This document shows, in pieces, positions 1 through 7,331 of a stretch of DNA of 14,318 bases; the first letter of the stretch is position 1; every line of letters starts with the position of its first letter. The position numbers were made by a program, and so were the translations under genes. Source of the DNA: JBKHBQ01 sp046542305 (GTDB lineage Bacteria; Bacteroidota; Bacteroidia; Bacteroidales; 4484-276); NCBI GenBank assembly GCA_046542305.1, contig JBKHBQ010000084.1:1-14318 (forward strand), in the 5' to 3' direction. The notes under the pieces are model-generated. The model saw only the letters and a list, made by a program, of their open reading frames with translations. It searched no databases and had not been told where the DNA came from.

Positions 1-235
1 CACCCTCACCTACGCCAACGGGAACGCTGAACTGAAGATCCCACGGATCATCGGTACTGTTAACGGTGAATACCTTCACATGATCTGATTTTTCGGCCGT
101 CTGCATCAGCTCTGTTTTCAGAGCATCCAACTCATCCTGGGTGTACCCCGAATAGTTGTTAGACTGGGCGAAAATCAGTGATGATGCGAATATGAAGGTA
201 AACAGCATCAAACTAATTTTCGTAATTTGCTTCAT
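1..235 (-). CDS. Secreted protein of unknown function, N-terminal part (off left edge)
   Basis: An open frame starts at the ATG on the minus strand (complement of 233-235) and runs without a stop to the left edge, giving the first 78 residues. The first ~24 residues form a clear signal peptide: MKQITK, then a hydrophobic run LMLFTFIFASSLIF, then AQ, a cleavage context typical of Bacteroidota exported proteins. The mature part begins SNNYSGYTQDELDALKTEL and is acidic and polar. I recognise no domain in what is visible. The protein is expected in the periplasm, in the outer membrane or outside the cell. It is transcribed away from the permease gene at 897, and a long AT-rich leader separates the two. 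Everything C-terminal of residue 78 lies outside the window, so no function can be given. Confidence 0.75.
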   Translation of the reverse strand, partial: MKQITKISLMLFTFIFASSLIFAQSNNYSGYTQDELDALKTELMQTAEKSDHVKVFTVNSTDDPWDLQFSVPVGVGEG

Positions 236-671
236 AAGAAATTGTTTTTAGTTAGTGATTAAATTAATCGGATTAATTTTTAAAATTTTAATTGTAAACT
301 TTTTAAAATTTATTGATCCCTGAACCGGATCAGCGCATCCCCTAAGGGGGTTTAAAGTGTCGTTCCTTCGTTTGCTTCATAATCATGGATTTGGTTAACA
401 ATACTTTATTAATTCATATTATAACACAAAAAAAAACAGCCTGTAAGAAAATTCCTCCTCTGATCATCCTCACATGTATTTGATGCAGGAAATGGTACTA
501 ACGATGCATTCGTGAAACAATGACGCTGCTTTCCGCTGTATTTGTGGTAGAGGTATGCCGCAATACCTGAGTATCAACGACTTTAAATACATTTCTGAAA
601 TTAGTCTGGTAATGTGTACAGAGAGCGCGTAATTGTTTACCCATGCGTATTGTTTTTGTTGTACCTACATG

Positions 672-700
672 CAAAAATAAAACAATCTTTAAACTTCAAA
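672..700 (-). promoter_or_regulatory. Candidate Bacteroidota-type promoter for the left-edge gene
   Basis: Read on the minus strand, TTTG (700-697) is followed after 17 nt by TATTTTTG (679-672), which fits the TTTG...TAnnTTTG consensus exactly. If used, it would give the gene starting at 235 a leader of about 430 nt. The region is very AT-rich, so chance is a real alternative. A second TATTTTTG at 704-697 overlaps the -33 element and lacks its own well-spaced -33. Confidence 0.35.
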
Positions 701-750
701 AATAAATTGTGTTTTTTTCACTAAAGTTTTCAATTGTTCGTTTATCCCGT

Positions 751-779
751 TTTGGGTGCACTAAATTAGTACATATTTG
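751..779 (+). promoter_or_regulatory. Candidate promoter of the EamA permease
   Basis: TTTG (751-754) lies 17 nt upstream of CATATTTG (772-779), one mismatch from the Bacteroidota -7 consensus TAnnTTTG. The implied leader to the GTG start at 897 is about 110 nt. The support is spacing and sequence only. Confidence 0.35.
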
Positions 780-896
780 GCAAATGCCACGTGCAATAAT
801 AATTTTTTTTGACAAGATTATATCACACCTGTTAAAAAATAAAGATGATCATCTATTTTCTGTCACTATATCAATGATTTACTAAACTCGTTTAAC

Positions 897-1832
897 GTGC
901 TGCAAAAAATTCGTCATTCGCCGGCCCTGCCCTGGCTGATCCTGGCACTATTGGTTATGATCTGGGGCAGTTCTTTTATTCTGATCAAGCGTGGGCTGGA
1001 AGCATATTCCAGCCTGCAGGTGGGTGGCCTGCGTGTTTTTGTTTCTTTTGTGGTGCTTTTGCCAATGGCAGTGTTACATATTAATAAGGTGGCTGCGCGC
1101 AAACTAAAGTACATCGCCATCATTGGCCTGATTGGCACCGGAATTCCGGCGTTTTTGTTTGCGAGGGCGCAAACCCACATCGACAGCTCACTGGCAGGAA
1201 TCCTCAACTCGCTCACGCCGCTGTTCACCCTGATCGTGGGATTGTTGTTTTTTAAACAGAAAAGCAACTGGATAAGTATGCTCGGCGTATTACTCGGACT
1301 GCTCGGAGCCGTGGGGCTGATCTATGTCACCAGCAACGGGTCCTTCGAATTTCATTTTTCCTTTGCCGTTTACGTAATCATCGCCACCATCCTCTATGCC
1401 ATCCAGAGTAACATGATCAAATACTACCTGAATGATGTAAACGCCATTTCAATTGCTTCGCTCGGATTTTTCTTTATTGGCATCCCGGTAGGCATTTACA
1501 TTTTCTTCTTCTCGGATTTCATCCACATCCTGTTAAACCACCCCAAAGGAGGAAGCAGCTTTGGCTACGTGGTGATACTTGGCGTTTTTCCTTCGGCAGT
1601 AGCCATCATCTTTTACAATAAACTTGTGCAGATCACCAATGCGGTGTTCGCCTCTTCGGTCACCTATTTTGTTCCTGTGCTTGCGCTTGCCTGGGGCACC
1701 TTCGACGGCGAGCGTTTCCCCGCATCGGCGTTTGTGTTTATCGCGCTGATTCTTTTGGGCGTACTGCTGGTTAACCGGAGCCGGAAAGCTAAAAATCTGA
1801 TCAAAAAAAGTTTAAAAAGATTTGGTAGTTAG
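897..1832 (+). CDS. DMT-superfamily EamA permease
   Basis: This is a 311-residue inner-membrane transporter of the drug/metabolite transporter superfamily, probably with ten transmembrane helices in two EamA repeats. The first helix carries the family signature MIWGSSFILIKRGLE (residues 21-35). Hydrophobic helices follow throughout, and a basic tail (RSRKAKNLIKKSLKR) ends the protein. The substrate cannot be read from the sequence; family members export amino acids, metabolites or drugs. The start is a GTG at 897. The frame is open upstream to 849 but offers no ATG, and the next in-frame ATG (957) would cut into the first helix, so GTG is preferred. There is no obvious Shine-Dalgarno sequence, as is usual in this phylum. 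The rplU promoter begins inside the last codons of this gene, so the permease and the ribosomal genes are at least partly separate units. Confidence 0.9.
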   Translation: MLQKIRHSPALPWLILALLVMIWGSSFILIKRGLEAYSSLQVGGLRVFVSFVVLLPMAVLHINKVAARKLKYIAIIGLIGTGIPAFLFARAQTHIDSSLAGILNSLTPLFTLIVGLLFFKQKSNWISMLGVLLGLLGAVGLIYVTSNGSFEFHFSFAVYVIIATILYAIQSNMIKYYLNDVNAISIASLGFFFIGIPVGIYIFFFSDFIHILLNHPKGGSSFGYVVILGVFPSAVAIIFYNKLVQITNAVFASSVTYFVPVLALAWGTFDGERFPASAFVFIALILLGVLLVNRSRKAKNLIKKSLKRFGS

Positions 1833-1850
1833 AAAAAATTTCTACCTTTG
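1821..1850 (+). promoter_or_regulatory. Promoter of rplU-rpmA
   Basis: TTTG (1821-1824) and TACCTTTG (1843-1850), separated by 18 nt, match the Bacteroidota housekeeping-sigma consensus TTTG...TAnnTTTG perfectly. The -33 element lies within the last codons of the permease gene. Transcription would start near 1857, leaving a short leader of about 35 nt before rplU. Confidence 0.8.
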
Positions 1851-1891
1851 CACTCCTTTTTGAAAATTAGCATTTAACAATACATACAACA

Positions 1892-2209
1892 ATGTACGCA
1901 ATAGTAGACATAGCCGGACAACAGATTAAAGTAGAGAAGGAAAAGCAGGTGTACGTACACCGCCTCGAAGGTAACGAAGGCGACAAAGTGGAATTCGACC
2001 AGGTGATGCTGGTTGAGAACGGCGACGATGTAACCGTGGGTAAGCCCCTGTTGGACGGCGCCAAAGTATCAGCCACCATTGTTTCGCACCTGAAGGGCGA
2101 CAAAGTGATCGTGTTCAAGAAAAAAAGAAGAAAAGGCTACCAGGTTGAGAATGGCCACCGCCAGCAACTGAGCAAGTTGAAAATCGAAGATATTTCGCTG
2201 GGAGCATAA
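1892..2209 (+). CDS. rplU: 50S ribosomal protein L21
   Basis: This 105-residue protein has the usual length for L21, a 23S rRNA-binding protein of the large ribosomal subunit. The N-terminus MYAIVDIAGQQIKVEK, the central VGKPLLDGAKVSATIV and the basic FKKKRRKGYQVENGHRQQ region (about residues 75-92) are diagnostic; the last contains the family's conserved rRNA-binding segment. The gene is preceded by a perfect Bacteroidota promoter at 1821-1850 and followed 31 nt later by rpmA, the classical L21-L27 operon. The leader has no Shine-Dalgarno sequence, only an A-rich stretch before the ATG. Confidence 0.98.
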   Translation: MYAIVDIAGQQIKVEKEKQVYVHRLEGNEGDKVEFDQVMLVENGDDVTVGKPLLDGAKVSATIVSHLKGDKVIVFKKKRRKGYQVENGHRQQLSKLKIEDISLGA

Positions 2210-2240
2210 TCCGATTTGTAAACAATAAAATCACAATATT

Positions 2241-2516
2241 ATGGCACATAAAAAAGGTGCAGGTAGTTCGCAAAACGGCCGTGAATCACATAGTAAACGA
2301 CTGGGTGTAAAAATTTACGGCGGACAGTTCGCCAAAGCCGGAAACATTATCGTACGCCAGCGCGGTACGGCACACCGTCCGGGACTCAATGTCGGACTCG
2401 GTAAAGACCATACCCTGTTTTCGCTGGTGGATGGCACCGTGGAATTCAGAAGAAGAAAAGACGACAAATCATATGTTTCCGTTATTCCGAACGAAACGAC
2501 TGAACCTGCAAATTAA
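2241..2516 (+). CDS. rpmA: 50S ribosomal protein L27
   Basis: This 91-residue L27 is a large-subunit protein whose N-terminal tail reaches toward the peptidyl-transferase centre. It begins MAHKKGAGSSQNGRES with no extra N-terminal extension, so it should not need the protease processing known for Firmicutes L27. The conserved core GVKIYGGQFAKAGNIIVRQRG and HRPGLNVGLGKDHTLFSLVDG is intact. It is cotranscribed with rplU (31-nt gap). Twenty-four bases after its stop, a strong intrinsic terminator hairpin appears to end the operon. Confidence 0.98.
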   Translation: MAHKKGAGSSQNGRESHSKRLGVKIYGGQFAKAGNIIVRQRGTAHRPGLNVGLGKDHTLFSLVDGTVEFRRRKDDKSYVSVIPNETTEPAN

Positions 2517-2540
2517 TTCGGGATCGTAAGATTTTATAGG

Positions 2541-2575
2541 AAATCTCCTGTTTTTAAAGAAGCAGGAGATTTTTT
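2541..2575 (+). terminator. Intrinsic terminator after rpmA, just before serS
   Basis: AAATCTCCTG (2541-2550) pairs perfectly over 10 bp with CAGGAGATTT (2563-2572) across a 12-nt loop, and a T-run (2570-2575) follows. This is a standard Rho-independent terminator on the plus strand. It ends only 25 nt before the serS start codon, so it could also act as a read-through or attenuation point for serS. Confidence 0.85.
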
Positions 2576-2600
2576 GTTTAAAGCAATTAAAACCGGGAAA

Positions 2601-3872
2601 ATGATACAGATCAATTACCTTCGCCAACATGCCGATGAAGTTATCGACCGGCTGAAAATAAAAAATTTCGATGCTGCCAAACTGGTCGGCGAAATCCTGT
2701 CGCTCGATGAGCACCGCCGCGAAACCCAGCAAAAGCTCGACGAAACGCTGGCCGAAGCAAACAAAATTGCCAAAAGCATCGGAAGATTATATAAGGAAGG
2801 CAAAGCCGATGAAGCCAACCAGATGAAGGGCCAGAGTGCTTCGCTGAAAAATATCAGCAAAGATCTTGGCGATAACCTGGACAAAATAACCCGGGAACTG
2901 AACGATGCGCTGGTGCAACTTCCAAACCTCCCCCACCCCGGGGTGCCCGCAGGCAAAACCGCCGATGACAATGAGGTGGTGCATCAGCATGGCGAAATCC
3001 CGGCAAAAAAAGAAGACGCACTCCCCCACTGGGATTTGATCAGAAAATACAACATCATCGATTTCGAATTGGGCGTGAAGGTAACCGGCGCCGGATTCCC
3101 GTTTTACCGCGGTAAGGGTGCCCGCCTGCAACGCGCCCTCATCAACTTCTTCCTCGACCAGGCCATTGCCGCCGGCTATCTGGAATATCAGCCGCCCCTC
3201 GTGGTAAACGAAGATTCGGCCTATGGTACCGGTCAGCTTCCCGACAAGGATGGGCAGATGTACGGCGTACCCGTTGATAAGCTGTTCCTGATCCCCACGG
3301 CCGAAGTTCCCGTTACCAACATTTACCGCGATGTGATCCTGAAAGCAGACGAGCTTCCCATAAAAAATGTGGCTTACTCCAACTGCTTCCGCCGCGAAGC
3401 CGGATCGTGGGGCGCCGATGTGCGCGGGCTGAACCGTTTGCACCAGTTCGACAAAGTAGAAATCGTACAGATCCGCACCGGGGAAGATTCCTACCAGGCG
3501 CTCGAAGAGATGCGCGAATATGTGGGTTCGCTTATCGAAAAGCTGGAACTGCCCTACCGTATCCTGAAACTGTGCGGCGGCGACCTCAGCTTTACCTCTG
3601 CCCTAACCTACGATTTCGAAGTGTTCTCGGCCGCCCAGGAAAGATGGCTTGAAGTGAGCTCCGTTTCGAACTTCGAAAATTTCCAGGCCAACCGCATGAA
3701 ACTCCGCCATAAGAACAAAGAGGGCAAAACTGTGCTGGCCCACACCCTGAACGGAAGTGCGCTGGCATTGCCAAGAATTGTAGCCGCATTGCTCGAAAAT
3801 AACCAGACACCCGAAGGCATTCGCATTCCAAAAGCGCTGGTACCGTATACCGGTTTCGAAATGATCGGCTAA
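2601..3872 (+). CDS. serS: Serine--tRNA ligase
   Basis: This 423-residue class II aminoacyl-tRNA synthetase charges tRNA-Ser with serine in the cytoplasm. Residues ~1-110 form the N-terminal tRNA-binding coiled coil (DEHRRETQQKLDETLAEA and following). The catalytic core has the TAEVP serine-site segment (residues 233-237), motif 2 FRREAG (263-268) and motif 3 NGSALALPR (384-392). Start choice: a TTG at 2574 would add nine residues (MFKAIKTGK) but lies in the T-run of the upstream terminator. The ATG at 2601 gives the usual N-terminus MIQINYLRQHADEVIDRL and the usual family length. I find no good promoter between the terminator and this ATG, so expression may depend on read-through from rplU-rpmA. 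Confidence 0.97.
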   Translation: MIQINYLRQHADEVIDRLKIKNFDAAKLVGEILSLDEHRRETQQKLDETLAEANKIAKSIGRLYKEGKADEANQMKGQSASLKNISKDLGDNLDKITRELNDALVQLPNLPHPGVPAGKTADDNEVVHQHGEIPAKKEDALPHWDLIRKYNIIDFELGVKVTGAGFPFYRGKGARLQRALINFFLDQAIAAGYLEYQPPLVVNEDSAYGTGQLPDKDGQMYGVPVDKLFLIPTAEVPVTNIYRDVILKADELPIKNVAYSNCFRREAGSWGADVRGLNRLHQFDKVEIVQIRTGEDSYQALEEMREYVGSLIEKLELPYRILKLCGGDLSFTSALTYDFEVFSAAQERWLEVSSVSNFENFQANRMKLRHKNKEGKTVLAHTLNGSALALPRIVAALLENNQTPEGIRIPKALVPYTGFEMIG

Positions 3873-3974
3873 GCGCGGACTGTGCAAACCTGATTTACCG
3901 GCAGGTCTCAAAAAATGTGAACAAAATACTAAAGCGGCGGCTTTATTGTTTCTATTTGAAAGACAATCTTCATC

Positions 3975-5846
3975 ATGATGAAATTAACATACGGCCTCCT
4001 TTTCCTTTTTATTGTTTCACTGGCATTTACTGCTTCGGCGCAGGATGTCCCGGCTTTTCCCCGTGCCGAAACCGCCACCTACAAACCACCCCGGCCCGAC
4101 GATGAAAAGCTGGCAGCGGAATACATCAATAACAAGGAGTTTGAGAAGGCCGTGGTGCTTTACGAAAAACTCTTCGATGAAAAAGGCACGCATTTTTACT
4201 ACACCTATTATATGTACTGCCTCATCGAACTGCAGGATTACAAAACGGCGCTGCAGATTACCCGCAAACAACAGCGAAACGATCCCGACAGGCTGCGCTA
4301 TATGGTTGACGAAGGTTTTATCCACACCCTGACCGGCGATCAGAAAAAAGCAGAGAAAATATTCGACGATGCCCTGAAAAACATTGAAGCCGATCCCGGG
4401 CAGATCCGCAACCTGGCCAATGCCTTTAACTACCGCGGCCAGACCAATTATGCCATCCGTACCTTCGAGCAGGGGCGCGAATTGGTGCCCGATTACCCGT
4501 TCAACCTCGACCTGGCAAGGATTTACGAACGGCTCGAGAATTATGGGGAGATGGTAAAGGAATACCTTAACCTTATTGAAATTGAGATCGACAGGATGGA
4601 CCTGGTGAAGGGTCGCCTGCAATCGGCCCTGGACAATGATACCGAAGGGCTGCTTGTTGAAGAACTGAGAACCGAACTTCTTCGCAGGGTACAGCGTGCG
4701 CCCGAAAAAACCTTCTATGCCGACATGCTGATCTGGTATTCGGTGCAGCAAAAGGATTTTGAAATGGCGCTGATCCAGTCGAAATCGCTCGACCGCCGCC
4801 TGCAGGAAGACGGAAGCCGCGTTTATGAACTGGGACAACTCTGCCTGTCGAACAAAGCTTACGACGTGGCCATCGATGCTTTCGAATACCTGATGGGCAA
4901 AGGCGCTAACAGCCCGCTCTACCTCGAAGCCCGCATCGGACTGCTCAATGCCCGCTATATGAAAGTAACCAACCGTTACGATTATACCCAACAGGATCTG
5001 ATCGAACTGGAAAACGAATACCTGAAAGCGTTGGCAGAGTTCGGCGAAAACACCTTCACGGTCCCCATCATGCGCTACCTGGCACACCTTCAGGCATTTT
5101 ACCTCGACCGGATCGATACAGCCATCAACATCCTGAACAAGGCCGTGGAAATGCCGGCGGTAAGCCCCATGATGAAGGCGGAATGCAAGATCGAACTGGC
5201 GGATATTTTGTTGTTCAAAGGCGATGTATGGGATGCCACCCTGCTGTATTCGCAGGTGGACTATGATTTCAAAAACGATCCGCTGGGCCACCTGGCCAAA
5301 TATAAAAACGCGAGGCTGTCGTATTACATAGGTGAATTCAAATGGGCAAAAGCCCAACTCGACGTGCTGAAGGCGGCCACCTCCAAGCTGATCGCCAACG
5401 ACGCCATGGACCTTTCGCTGCTGATCAGCGACAATATTGATATGGACAGCTCCTACACCGCGCTGCGCTACTATTCGCAGGCCGACCTGCTGGCTTACCG
5501 CAACAAATTCGATGAAGCGCTTATCACCCTGGATTCCATCCAGATGGTCTCGCTCTGGCATCCGCTACACGATGAGGTGCTTTTCAAGAAAGGAGAAATC
5601 TACATCCAGACCGGAGATTATCAAAAATCCGACAGCCTGCTGGCCAAAGTGGTTGAAATGTATCCTGAAGATATTCTCTCGGATAATGCCCTGATGATCC
5701 GCGCCGACCTGCAGGAACGTCATTTCGGAAATACAGATTTGGCCATGGACCTCTATGGTCAACTGATGAAGGATTATCCCGGCAGCCTGTTTGTGGTAGA
5801 GGCACGCAAACGCTTCAGGGAACTGCGCGGGGATATGGTGAATTGA
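3975..5846 (+). CDS. Secreted tetratricopeptide-repeat protein
   Basis: This 623-residue protein starts with a signal peptide (MMKLTYGLLFLFIVSLAFTASAQ, cleavage expected near residue 22), so it acts in the periplasm or on the cell surface. The rest is almost entirely helical and organised as TPR-like repeats. Examples are an A-EYINNKEFEKAVVLYEKLF unit (about residues 49-68) and a C-terminal pair around GEIYIQTGDYQKSDSLLAKV (540-559) and LAMDLYGQLMKDYPGS, ending in FRELRGD. TPR arrays bind other proteins; no partner or enzyme domain is visible. It lies 102 bp after serS and 112 bp before rsmA, on the same strand. The only promoter-like sequence upstream is weak (TCTATTTG, 3951-3958). A second ATG directly follows the first, so the start could shift by one codon. 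Confidence 0.88.
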   Translation: MMKLTYGLLFLFIVSLAFTASAQDVPAFPRAETATYKPPRPDDEKLAAEYINNKEFEKAVVLYEKLFDEKGTHFYYTYYMYCLIELQDYKTALQITRKQQRNDPDRLRYMVDEGFIHTLTGDQKKAEKIFDDALKNIEADPGQIRNLANAFNYRGQTNYAIRTFEQGRELVPDYPFNLDLARIYERLENYGEMVKEYLNLIEIEIDRMDLVKGRLQSALDNDTEGLLVEELRTELLRRVQRAPEKTFYADMLIWYSVQQKDFEMALIQSKSLDRRLQEDGSRVYELGQLCLSNKAYDVAIDAFEYLMGKGANSPLYLEARIGLLNARYMKVTNRYDYTQQDLIELENEYLKALAEFGENTFTVPIMRYLAHLQAFYLDRIDTAINILNKAVEMPAVSPMMKAECKIELADILLFKGDVWDATLLYSQVDYDFKNDPLGHLAKYKNARLSYYIGEFKWAKAQLDVLKAATSKLIANDAMDLSLLISDNIDMDSSYTALRYYSQADLLAYRNKFDEALITLDSIQMVSLWHPLHDEVLFKKGEIYIQTGDYQKSDSLLAKVVEMYPEDILSDNALMIRADLQERHFGNTDLAMDLYGQLMKDYPGSLFVVEARKRFRELRGDMVN

Positions 5847-5870
5847 TGGTTTCACACCGTATACAACCAC

Positions 5871-5908
5871 CACAACCATCACAACAATTCACAGCCATCA
5901 CAACAATA
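5871..5908. repeat. Two-copy 19-bp G-poor tandem repeat
   Basis: CACAACCATCACAACAATT (5871-5889) is followed directly by a near copy CACAGCCATCACAACAATA (5890-5908), identical at 17 of 19 positions. It lies between the TPR gene and the rsmA promoter and is almost free of G on the plus strand. No function is apparent. Confidence 0.7.
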
Positions 5909-5911
5909 TGC

Positions 5912-5940
5912 TTTGGATTTAAATTTTGAGGTTACCTTTG
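5912..5940 (+). promoter_or_regulatory. Promoter of rsmA
   Basis: TTTG (5912-5915) and TACCTTTG (5933-5940) are 17 nt apart, matching the same consensus as the rplU promoter. Transcription would begin about 12 nt before the ATG at 5959, giving a very short leader. rsmA is therefore likely transcribed on its own as well as by any read-through from upstream. Confidence 0.75.
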
Positions 5941-5958
5941 GCATCTGATATCTAACTC

Positions 5959-6729
5959 ATGAATCCTGTTCGTGCAAAAAAGCATTTGGGTCAGCATTTT
6001 CTTACGGATGAAAACATCGCCGGGAAAATTGTAAACAGCCTCGGACCGGCAGACCGGGTTCTGGAAATCGGCCCCGGCACCGGTGTGCTCACCAAGTATC
6101 TGATCAATAAGGCAGATGAACTGAAACTGATCGAGATCGACAGCGAATCGGTGGCCTGGCTCCGAACGGCTTTCCCCGGATTATCCCAAAATATCATTGA
6201 AGCGGATTTTCTTAAACTTGACCTGACGCAGATTTTCAAGGATGAGTTTTCCCTGATCGGCAATTTCCCTTATAACATTTCCAGTCAGATCTTTTTCAGG
6301 ATCCTCGAACACCGCCACCTGATCCCGGAAGCTGTAGGGATGATCCAGAAGGAAGTGGCCGAGCGCCTCACTGCATCGCCGGGCAACAAGGTATACGGCA
6401 TCCTCACGGTTTTGCTCGGCGCCTTTTATGTAACTGAATATTTGTTTACAGTGAATGAAAAGGTGTTTTCGCCACCTCCAAAGGTGAAGTCCGCTGTGAT
6501 CCGGCTACAAAGAAAAGCGGATTTTTCGCTGGATTGTGATGAAAAACTGTTTTTCAGAATCGTAAAATCAGCTTTCAACCAGCGGCGCAAAACGCTTCGG
6601 AATTCTCTCAGACAATACACAGGTGAAAACCCTGACATTGCAAAAAATGATATTTTCAACCAAAGACCCGAGCAGCTAAGCACCGCCGAATTCGTAAAGC
6701 TGACCCGGCTGATATCCGGAGATCGATAA
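5959..6729 (+). CDS. rsmA: 16S rRNA (adenine(1518)-N6/adenine(1519)-N6)-dimethyltransferase
   Basis: This 256-residue KsgA/RsmA enzyme uses S-adenosylmethionine to dimethylate two adjacent adenines in helix 45 of 16S rRNA during late 30S assembly. Visible motifs are KKHLGQHFL (7-15), the SAM-binding glycine motif EIGPGTG (36-42), the acidic IEID (58-61), the EADF segment (81-84) and the catalytic NFPY (102-105). Next come QKEVAERL (130-137) and the C-terminal FNQRRKTLRNSL (206-217). Length and motif order are normal. A dedicated promoter lies directly upstream, and downstream is a gene-poor stretch with a decayed minus-strand gene. Confidence 0.97.
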   Translation: MNPVRAKKHLGQHFLTDENIAGKIVNSLGPADRVLEIGPGTGVLTKYLINKADELKLIEIDSESVAWLRTAFPGLSQNIIEADFLKLDLTQIFKDEFSLIGNFPYNISSQIFFRILEHRHLIPEAVGMIQKEVAERLTASPGNKVYGILTVLLGAFYVTEYLFTVNEKVFSPPPKVKSAVIRLQRKADFSLDCDEKLFFRIVKSAFNQRRKTLRNSLRQYTGENPDIAKNDIFNQRPEQLSTAEFVKLTRLISGDR

Positions 6730-6811
6730 AAAATCAGGCAGGAAGTAAATCTAAGTCGAGGCAGGACGCCGGCAAAAATTTCTCAGCAAAGCCTCAATAT
6801 ATTATCCACCC

Positions 6812-6990
6812 TTATTGCCCCTTGCCGAGCAGGCCCCAGTTTTTGTCCCAGGTTCCAGCTTACAAATACACCCACATCCGTAGCGATATACAACGCCGAA
6901 TCCTGTGTGGGGTCAGGGATGATATTATATAAAAATATTGCGGCAAAATCCGCCAAACAGTGCAAGCAAAGCAAAGTAGATTTTTTTCAT
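6812..6990 (-). pseudogene. Decayed beta-propeller (Ycf48/BNR-type repeat) secreted-protein gene
   Basis: On the minus strand an ATG at 6990 opens a plausible signal peptide, MKKIYFALLALFGGF, which stops after 21 codons. Shifting by one frame reads NIIPDPTQDSALYIATDVGVFVSWNLG, closely resembling the last repeat of Ycf48/sortilin-type propeller proteins of Bacteroidota, where 'LYxATDxGVFVS' precedes 'NWxxLGxG'. A second frame change gives NWGLLGKG and then a stop at 6812-6814. The expected C-terminal strands, and all the repeats that should lie between signal peptide and tail, are missing. I infer a large internal deletion plus frameshifts. The assignment rests on motif recognition without an alignment. 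Confidence 0.55.
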
Positions 6991-7090
6991 AGGTGAAGAT
7001 TTAGGTGATAAAGGTAATGATCTCTGCAGAGGCGCTTAAACCGTGTTTTATGTTTCATTTAAATGATCTTGCAGCGGTGAGTTGACGTAA

Positions 7091-7204
7091 ATTTCTCCCT
7101 CCTGCACCCCGCTGCTTCATGTTTCAGGCGAAAACTTTCACACATAAATAGCGGCAGATTTCTCCTTCCAACCCTCCGCTGCGCTGCGGGTTTCCGGTCG
7201 AAAA
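7091..7204. repeat. Two-copy imperfect GC-rich direct repeat
   Basis: A ~45-bp unit occurs at 7091-7134 and again at 7158-7204, spaced by 67 bp. Both copies begin ATTTCTCC, pass through CCGCTGC and end in GTTTC...CGAAAA; a hand alignment gives about 34 matches in 47 columns. The second copy contains CCGCTGCGCTGCGG, and the hairpin CGGTC-GAAAA-GACCG (7195-7209) starts within its last bases. The composition differs from the AT-rich intergenic DNA elsewhere in the window. It may belong to a dispersed intergenic repeat family, which a genome-wide search would settle. Confidence 0.5.
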
Positions 7205-7331
7205 GACCGCCTGTCGGAACCGGAGGTTCAGGTGTGGGCGCCAGCGATCGCGGACTTTTCAAGCGGCAGCGAGAAATCAGCTTTCATTTCGGCAAAACTC
7301 AGGATTTACCCGGAAAGGTATATTTGAATGG

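Larger units (their letters stand above)
236..896. other. Long AT-rich intergenic region between divergent genes
   Basis: This 661-bp stretch separates the minus-strand secreted-protein gene from the plus-strand permease. It is markedly richer in A+T than the flanking genes. It holds a candidate minus-strand promoter (672-700), a candidate plus-strand promoter (751-779) and a short near-palindrome CCCCTAAGGGG (339-349) whose loop is too small for a convincing hairpin. No recognised protein or RNA gene is visible. A 48-codon minus-strand frame (498-644) exists but has no recognisable content. Confidence 0.6.
6730..7331. other. Gene-poor stretch with pseudogene remnant and GC-rich repeat
   Basis: These 602 bp separate two convergent units: rsmA on the plus strand and the secreted GW-repeat protein on the minus strand. 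They contain no intact gene. What can be seen is a broken minus-strand gene (6812-6990), an imperfect two-copy repeat (7091-7204) and a small hairpin CGGTC-GAAAA-GACCG (7195-7209). No convincing T-tailed terminator was found for either flanking gene. Confidence 0.6.

Noticed and set aside
339..349. CCCCTAAGGGG near-palindrome
   Set aside because: The loop is too short for a stable hairpin, and there is no partner structure or T-run.
498..644. 48-codon minus-strand frame in the left intergenic region
   Set aside because: It has no recognisable motif or clear initiation context, and its length is within chance expectation for this region.
2574..2600. TTG start for serS, nine codons upstream
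   Set aside because: It lies in the terminator T-run, and the extra residues do not fit the SerRS N-terminus; the ATG at 2601 does.
3888..3906. Possible hairpin ACCTG...CAGGT after serS
   Set aside because: The stem is only 5 bp, with a 9-nt loop and no T-run on the plus strand.
4017..5561. Long open frame on the minus strand opposite the TPR gene (514 codons)
   Set aside because: It is a shadow of the TPR gene's codon bias. The opposite frame has a signal peptide and TPR-like repeats, while this one has no recognisable domain and His/Gln-rich composition.
7059..7262. 67-codon minus-strand frame over the GC-rich repeat
   Set aside because: Its Arg/Pro-rich translation follows the repeat structure and looks like a by-product of repeated DNA, not a gene.
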